Positions 6,001-9,734 of a stretch of DNA of 9,734 nt are shown here, piece by piece. The stretch is taken from the NCBI GenBank assembly GCA_947598425.1, contig CANQFH010000038.1, forward strand, positions 1 through 9,734, given 5' to 3'. The translations under genes and the position numbers were made by a program. The stretch comes from an uncultured Bacilli bacterium. Its GTDB lineage: Bacteria; Bacillota_I; Bacilli_A; RF39; UBA660. Within the stretch, counting starts at the first letter, position 1. Each line of letters begins with the position of its first letter. Under the pieces are notes generated by a model. It did not search any database. It was not told the origin of the DNA and saw nothing but the letters and a program-made list of their open reading frames with translations.

Positions 6001-8185
6001 GATCTTGTAATTTCATTACATAATATTTTAAATTATTTTTATCTGTCTTTACTTGTAATGTAGCTTGAACAGTTTGTTTATTGGATTCAGATAAATCTTC
6101 GCCATTCCAATAGTGAAGTAATATATCATTTTTACTATTAGATGTTGCATCATAAGTACCACCTTTATAACTATAAAGATAACCAGTTGGTACAGTTATA
6201 ACAAATTCATCCATCTTATAAGTATTATCTAATATAAACATTGGAACGCCATAATTATATGGTTGAGCTCCTACTTGCCAATCTTTATGTTCCCAATATG
6301 ATAAATAATTATCATCAACCATTGACCATTTATCACTTTCAATAGCTTGACCATCTTCTTGTTTATAAGAACTACCTATAGTATATTTAACATCTTTAAT
6401 ATGTGTAGTTCTATTAATAGTACCATCATATTCATTGATTAAACGATATTTAGGATAAATAGTAGCAGTTAATTCTAAAGTAGTAGCTTTTACTGTTTTC
6501 GAAGGACTACCTTCTCCTAATTTATTATTACCAGTTAAATAAGCTTCATATTCTCTTTGAGGTAATAAATTTCTTAATGAATAACTCGTATTATTAATAT
6601 CTCTTATTTGATTCCAATTAGTCTCTCCAACTAATCTATAATATAAATTGTATGATGTAGTATCAGCCATATCTTTCCAACTAAAATCAATACCACCATA
6701 TGTCGCTTTAGCTACAACCATATCGACTGCTGGAGGTGTTGAAGTAGCTTCAGGAATTGCCTCTATTTCACCACTCCAATCACTCTTCCATTCACCATTT
6801 ACTGCTCTTACTTGAATTATATATGTTTTATAATTATCTAAATCTTCAATAGTAAATGAAGTATAAGTTGTTTGAAAAATAGTATTAATTTTGTCACCAT
6901 TAATAGATATTTCATAACCAGTAACATTCGGAACATTTTCATAAGTTACAGTTAATTGTTCACTTACAGATGTATCAACTTTTATATTCTTAGGAGTATA
7001 AAAATCATTAGGCATTTTTGTTTCTACTTTAACATTATTTAAAAATTCTACTTTAGCAATATCTGCTAAATTATTTTCTCCAGTTTCACTAATCACAATG
7101 GTTACTTTTTTAACAGCAACTTTTTTACCTAAATCTATAACTCTTGTAGATTCGTTAGCTTTTTCTGTAAAGAATTCATAATCACTTTCTACAGTATTTA
7201 AATCAATTTCTTTTTCTATTAATCCTTCAGTTGTATCTACTAATAACTTTGCTTTAGTTGGTACATTTTTACCAAAATCAATACGAACTTCACTCATATC
7301 TACTGGATTATCATCTTTAGCTATATCTAAAGTAACATTAATAGCTTCTTCAGTCTCTTGTTTTAAAGATACCACTCCAGTATCACTAAAAATAGTATCT
7401 AAAGAACCACTAGCTACAGAAGCATTAGTATCTACTTCAATATTATCTTTTAATAAAATAGCATTAGTATCTTCTACTAATAATTTAGCTTCATTACTAT
7501 TTATAATTGCTGTAATATAATTTAAATCAGCTATATCTACAGTACCATCTAAATTTAAATCATAATTTAAATTTTTATTCTCAATTGCATTAAGTACCAT
7601 GGTTTCATCTTTTTTATCTACTATATTATCATTATTAACATCTCCTATAGTAAATAAACCTTTTTCATTAGTAATTGCTACTCTTTTAGAATAATCATCT
7701 AAGGTAATATCAGTATTATAAGTTATAAAATTTTTACCACTTAATTCAATATGATAAGTACCCTTATTTAAATTCTCAATATTAACAGATATAAAAACAA
7801 TATTATTATTTAAATCAATACCAGATAATAAATGACCAGAACGATCTCTCTTACTAGCATTAACAATAATATTTTGATGTCCTAATTGTAAACTTTCTTT
7901 TAAATAACCATCAGCGGCTTTATTTACTATATCTTGAATATTTACATTAGCTTCTTCTTTATTTTCATCAGTTATCTTAAAGTTTATATCAGCCTTATCA
8001 CTATTTCTAATAGGTAATGTTAGTTTAAGTTCTAATTCAATACTTCCTTTAACTAAATAATTATCTATTTGTTCATTATAATTATTAATTGGTAGGGTTT
8101 CAAAAGCCCTAACTAAAGGCATAAATTCGTTAATAGAAATAATTCCTACTAATAATAATGAGATAAACTTCTTCATTTTTTTCAT
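3044..8185 (-). CDS. Secreted M60-family zinc metallopeptidase with dockerin, FN3 and discoidin-like modules (putative mucin/glycoprotein protease)
   Basis: Family members cleave heavily glycosylated proteins such as mucins; here that role is inferred from the family. Numbering is from ATG 8185 (1713 residues). Parts in order: signal peptide 1-27 (ending LVRA); beta-sandwich about 40-175; dockerin-type pair of calcium loops 178-230 (D182-V-N-N-D ... D193 and D209-L-N-L-D ... D220); galactose-binding-like region about 231-388; two FN3 domains about 394-480 and 482-571; discoidin-like domain about 572-757; helical linker about 758-826; M60 region about 827-1284 with HEVGH at 1118-1122 (zinc ligands H1118 and H1122, catalytic E1119) and the expected third ligand E1133; FN3-like about 1290-1380; discoidin/CBM32-like about 1385-1557; a C-terminal domain 1565-1713 with the only two cysteines (C1583, C1589). 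No LPXTG motif or membrane anchor is present. The catalytic motif is intact and the frame is unbroken. It is first in the unit with the cohesin-like gene. The overall architecture resembles large gut-Firmicute M60/ZmpB-type surface proteases as I recall them. Confidence 0.93.
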   Translation of the reverse strand: MKKMKKFISLLLVGIISINEFMPLVRAFETLPINNYNEQIDNYLVKGSIELELKLTLPIRNSDKADINFKITDENKEEANVNIQDIVNKAADGYLKESLQLGHQNIIVNASKRDRSGHLLSGIDLNNNIVFISVNIENLNKGTYHIELSGKNFITYNTDITLDDYSKRVAITNEKGLFTIGDVNNDNIVDKKDETMVLNAIENKNLNYDLNLDGTVDIADLNYITAIINSNEAKLLVEDTNAILLKDNIEVDTNASVASGSLDTIFSDTGVVSLKQETEEAINVTLDIAKDDNPVDMSEVRIDFGKNVPTKAKLLVDTTEGLIEKEIDLNTVESDYEFFTEKANESTRVIDLGKKVAVKKVTIVISETGENNLADIAKVEFLNNVKVETKMPNDFYTPKNIKVDTSVSEQLTVTYENVPNVTGYEISINGDKINTIFQTTYTSFTIEDLDNYKTYIIQVRAVNGEWKSDWSGEIEAIPEATSTPPAVDMVVAKATYGGIDFSWKDMADTTSYNLYYRLVGETNWNQIRDINNTSYSLRNLLPQREYEAYLTGNNKLGEGSPSKTVKATTLELTATIYPKYRLINEYDGTINRTTHIKDVKYTIGSSYKQEDGQAIESDKWSMVDDNYLSYWEHKDWQVGAQPYNYGVPMFILDNTYKMDEFVITVPTGYLYSYKGGTYDATSNSKNDILLHYWNGEDLSESNKQTVQATLQVKTDKNNLKYYVMKLQDPIEANAIQFGLTVANNGKLIQIAEVKFYEYDSLVDDVAKLFTDDLRIVLADGVDINKINDLRKRADEQHNGEYNPYRDSIKADLDYAEKLLNEENLNDVITVDPNISNEYNKHLGFAMSISDYQPLGIAVHAGEQLTVYAGSTGKINVELVFTQNHAEANTWNSKVTLKKGQNVITVPQIGSAASERGGSVYVRFTSAPDPKNPIKIRVSGGTKIPVLDTTYLNNDNERKEAIKKYITELNDFVTNIDSTYEKVYKDFDGDKYSYEKLDSALGVTEIVTRHGLLSFSAEAVLDAINAGLSNEAEKVNRLYESTLVFDEMMEMFYRHKGLELNASDSKNEIPKARVNIRYMQMFYGAFMYAGGYHVGIEYGSIAGVIQGSRNGYFGWGISHEVGHQINQSNLVHAEVTNNVYALLAQTANDEANSRLESSNIYEKIYNKVTSHTLGKDQNVFVTLGMYWQLHLAYDDNKTFDDKDSVFARINKYSRSYQNTQGYTKDELLILFASMAVEKDLSDYFSLWGIEAGVNLKAELSKYEKEDKAIYYLNDEARRYRINHPNDNMANDTKVSAGVKNDNVNKRVTLEFNVNKDSNKILGYEIIRNGSSIAFVSGDVHSYTDLIGAENNRAYTYEVVAYDYLLNKTTATKLKEIKVNHDSSVSKNTFSIESNFKGKDEEYDLEDADMNYSSLSVNKLIDGNNDTGFNGVERITTISSNNGKLEVSSNDSNSYVIINLNTKLSLSGIKYRGLVEDNVLNNNSIKNYTIYVSSDKVNWTKVRVGTFDLNSNNDYTNMVYFMKEGTTSTDQYWTYDNVSYIKIETDNKNGIAGSEIDLIAPPNDNIDFTMIDGNPSIGRVKEDYCYIKAGCTSDDEYIKAGSVVFEGSYTGNPSFNLLTITDASDGRVYGGYQLLFAEVNDDMTVYDVADGKWLYVMNELQYKHLLEYSTSIRANLYRVNDAIKNTDSRLTSTTIAISNLKAYEDLDLITLTEAR

Positions 8186-8190
8186 AATAA

Positions 8191-8196
8191 CCACCT
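8191..8196 (-). promoter_or_regulatory. Ribosome site deciding the peptidase start at ATG 8185
   Basis: The minus strand reads AGGTGG, then TTATT, then ATG AAA AAA ATG. The in-frame GTG at 8194-8192, which gives a frame three codons longer, lies inside this ribosome site and has none of its own, so ATG 8185 is the better start. Confidence 0.85.
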
Positions 8197-8202
8197 ATAT
8201 AC

Positions 8203-8231
8203 ATTATATTTAATTTTATAAAAGTAGTCAA
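8203..8231 (-). promoter_or_regulatory. Strong sigma-A-type promoter for the peptidase/cohesin-like unit
   Basis: On the minus strand TTGACT (8231-8226), exactly 17 bases (8225-8209), then a perfect TATAAT (8208-8203). The predicted +1 is near 8196, the first base of the AGGTGG ribosome site, so the leader would be only about 11 bases. No terminator is visible between the SWIM gene stop (8247) and this promoter, so read-through from upstream is also possible. Confidence 0.8.
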
Positions 8232-8246
8232 TTAAATATGCCTTTA

Positions 8247-9260
8247 TTATTTTTCAAATTTCATAAGTAATTTAGTTAAAGTATTCTTTTCATCATCCTC
8301 TACTACAACCCATGATACTTCTTTATTAAATCCCACAATTGAGGTTTCCATTATTTCTCCTACATTATTTATAATTTCTAAATTATTTTCATTATAACCA
8401 ACACATAAAAAATAATTTAAATCTAAAATTTTATTTATTAAAGACTCATTATTCTTTTTTAAAGATACTTTACAAAATTTATGATATTGATTATTTCTAA
8501 TACTTTTAATAACCGCATACATATGAGGACATATACTCTTGTTACAAGAACATTTCATTTGAATTATATTATTATCATCATCTATTATAACTACTTCTTT
8601 TTTATTATCTTCAACTAAAGCATAATATCTACCATAAATATATTCTAAATATTTGACTTGATTTTTAAGTATTATAACATTACCTATATCTATAATATCT
8701 TTAGTAAATATATTCTCTAAATTATCTTTATTTATATTAAAATTAATTTTATTTCCCATCTTATATTTAGATACTTCACCTCTTAATGAGGCATGTAATT
8801 CATATAAAAAACTTTCTAACTTCTTAGGCATATTTGCAAATATTATTATGAATATATCTGATAATAATCCTAGTTTTACAGGTATAAATTGATTAAAACT
8901 AATATTTAATTTATTATTATTTTTAATACTAGTATTTATATATAAAGATACTAAATTACTATTATCTATTTCTTCTTGATTATTAGTTATTTCTATATCT
9001 TTACAAATACTTTTTATATCTTCTATATTTAATTTACTTATATATTCTATACTAAGATATCTATCTATATTATTGATATTAATTATATCTAAATCAAACC
9101 AACTTAAACGATAACAATCTAATTTTTTAAGATAATCTATTCTTATATAAATATTAAATAACTCATAATTACTTAATATTAGTTCTAAAAACAAATCATT
9201 CTTTTTAAAATATTTTCTTATTTGAGTTATTTTTACTTCATTAAGTTTTTGTTCTGACAT
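8247..9260 (-). CDS. SWIM zinc-finger protein, stand-alone, function unknown
   Basis: A 337-residue protein without signal peptide or membrane segment, so probably cytoplasmic. The supporting motif is C237-S-C239-N-K-S-I-C244-P-H246, which fits the SWIM zinc-finger pattern CxCx(n)CxH. It is preceded by the usual beta-hairpin approach (YIYGRYYALVEDNKKEVVII, 207-226) and followed by a short helix (MYAVIKSI). SWIM domains bind DNA or proteins and in bacteria are often found with SNF2-type helicases, but none is adjacent here. The rest, 1-200 and 260-337, is rich in Asn/Ile/Lys and not recognised. The ATG at 9260 has AGGAG (9272-9268) 7 bases upstream. The gene is markedly AT-rich (my count for 8881-9060 is about 13% GC). 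It lies 61 bases upstream of the peptidase gene in the same direction with no terminator between, so it could be partly co-transcribed with it. Nothing in the sequence shows that it regulates that unit. Confidence 0.8.
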   Translation of the reverse strand: MSEQKLNEVKITQIRKYFKKNDLFLELILSNYELFNIYIRIDYLKKLDCYRLSWFDLDIININNIDRYLSIEYISKLNIEDIKSICKDIEITNNQEEIDNSNLVSLYINTSIKNNNKLNISFNQFIPVKLGLLSDIFIIIFANMPKKLESFLYELHASLRGEVSKYKMGNKINFNINKDNLENIFTKDIIDIGNVIILKNQVKYLEYIYGRYYALVEDNKKEVVIIDDDNNIIQMKCSCNKSICPHMYAVIKSIRNNQYHKFCKVSLKKNNESLINKILDLNYFLCVGYNENNLEIINNVGEIMETSIVGFNKEVSWVVVEDDEKNTLTKLLMKFEK

Positions 9261-9280
9261 AATTATTCTCCTTATAAAAT

Positions 9281-9313
9281 AAAAAAAGGAAAGATAACCA
9301 TTTATATCTTTCC
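9281..9313 (-). terminator. Intrinsic terminator of the gene entering from the right edge
   Basis: The minus strand reads a perfect 9-base stem, GGAAAGATA (9313-9305) with TATCTTTCC (9296-9288), an 8-base loop, then seven Ts (9287-9281). It lies 60 bases after the stop of the surface-protein gene (9375-9373) and just before the ribosome site of the SWIM gene, so the two genes are probably separate transcription units. Confidence 0.88.
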
Positions 9314-9372
9314 CTCACTAAAAATTTAGTATACATTAATTTTGTTATTAAATCAATCTATATTTTATATAA

Positions 9373-9734
9373 TTATGCAGAACAAACTTGTTCAAAATCT
9401 AGAGTTACCCCTTTATTATCTGTTAAAGTTACTCTATAAGTTCTTGTTGTTTTGTTTAGCGTTCGAATATATATTGAACATGTTCCATCACTACACCTAC
9501 CTTCCATACTTTCGCCTGAAAGAGTATTAGTAATTTTAATTGGCTCTGTCAATCCTTCATAATTAATGGTTAACTTACTACTCCATTGTTTATCTTCTGC
9601 GGCTTTTGGGCTATATGTCCAAGTGCAACCACTAGATGTATATGTTGGTCCAGCCTTTTTAGTTGTTATGTTAGCACTTGTAGCACTTTTAGTTCTTCCA
9701 GCTTTATCTTTGGCCGTTACGGTTACTGTATATG
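9373..9734 (-). CDS. C-terminal part of a cysteine-containing Ig-like surface protein (N-terminus outside window)
   Basis: The reverse strand is open from the right edge to TAA 9375-9373 and gives the last 119 residues. They begin inside a beta-sandwich repeat (YTVTVTAKDKAGRTKSA, typical of bacterial Ig-like/cadherin-like repeats) and continue into a final domain of about 90 residues. That domain carries four cysteines (C36, C80, C85, C117 of the visible part) and ends CSA. The spacing suggests two disulfides, perhaps C80-C85 and C36-C117, which fits an extracellular location. No LPXTG motif, membrane segment or cell-wall repeat follows, so attachment, if any, must be N-terminal or through a partner. 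GC content (about 36% over 9421-9720 by hand count) is clearly higher than in the SWIM gene beside it. The specific family is not recognised. Confidence 0.85.
   Translation of the reverse strand, partial: YTVTVTAKDKAGRTKSATSANITTKKAGPTYTSSGCTWTYSPKAAEDKQWSSKLTINYEGLTEPIKITNTLSGESMEGRCSDGTCSIYIRTLNKTTRTYRVTLTDNKGVTLDFEQVCSA

Noticed and set aside
3044..8185. Search for a sortase LPXTG signal or C-terminal membrane segment in the protease
   Set aside because: The C-terminus ends ...AYEDLDLITLTEAR with neither feature, so cell-wall sorting of this protein by sortase is not supported.
8186..8194. GTG start extending the peptidase by three codons
   Set aside because: The GTG is part of the AGGTGG ribosome site and sits about two bases downstream of the predicted transcript start, so it cannot have a ribosome site of its own.
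9476..9485. Palindrome GAACATGTTC as a possible SOS/LexA-type box
   Set aside because: It lies inside coding sequence, and its inner spacing (two bases between GAAC and GTTC) does not fit the Gram-positive LexA box, which has four.
9342..9530. Plus-strand open frame of 62 codons near the right edge
   Set aside because: It lies mostly opposite the C-terminal Ig-like coding region, which has a clear minus-strand frame, stop and terminator.
1..9734. CRISPR arrays, tRNA or rRNA genes, insertion sequences, use of TGA as Trp
   Set aside because: No regularly spaced repeats, no cloverleaf-like or rRNA-like stretches and no transposase frames were seen. Trp is encoded by TGG in the genes read, and in-frame TGA is absent, so the standard code applies.

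Overview
The window comes from a very AT-rich, low-GC bacterium of Gram-positive type that uses the standard code (Trp is TGG; the complete genes end in TAA or TAG). Strong GGAGG, GGTGG or GGTGAT ribosome sites, Lys-rich signal peptides without an outer-membrane partner, and cell-surface proteins built from dockerin, FN3 and discoidin-like modules all fit a gut-type Bacillota or Mycoplasmatota-related lineage. The exact taxon cannot be fixed from this sequence.

Layout, left to right. (1) 1-1193, minus: the N-terminal 397 codons of UvrA, a nucleotide-excision repair gene that runs off the left edge. (2) 1194-1391: a divergent intergenic region with candidate promoters in both directions, an unexplained hairpin and a doubtful 46-codon reading frame ending in the uvrA ribosome site. 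(3) 1392-2093, plus: an unrecognised membrane-anchored surface protein that starts at TTG. (4) 2092-2137: a hairpin terminator serving both convergent transcription units. (5) 8185 down to 2111, minus: a two-gene unit with a near-consensus promoter. It encodes a 1713-residue secreted M60-type metallopeptidase (HEVGH motif, dockerin, FN3 and discoidin-like modules), then, 9 bases further on, a secreted cohesin-like protein with a long Asn/Asp-rich spacer and a C-terminal membrane anchor. (6) 9260-8247, minus: a stand-alone SWIM zinc-finger protein of unknown role. (7) 9313-9281: an intrinsic terminator. (8) 9734-9373, minus: the C-terminal 119 codons of a cysteine-containing surface protein of higher GC that enters from the right edge.

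The most coherent biology is the protease/cohesin pair. M60 peptidases are known to act on mucin-type glycoproteins. This one carries a dockerin but no sortase motif or membrane anchor, while the coupled downstream gene supplies a cohesin-like fold tethered to the membrane. The inference is that the two gene products assemble into a one-enzyme, one-anchor docking complex on the cell surface. The UvrA gene is ordinary housekeeping. Whether the SWIM protein and the flanking surface proteins belong with the protease system is not shown by the sequence.
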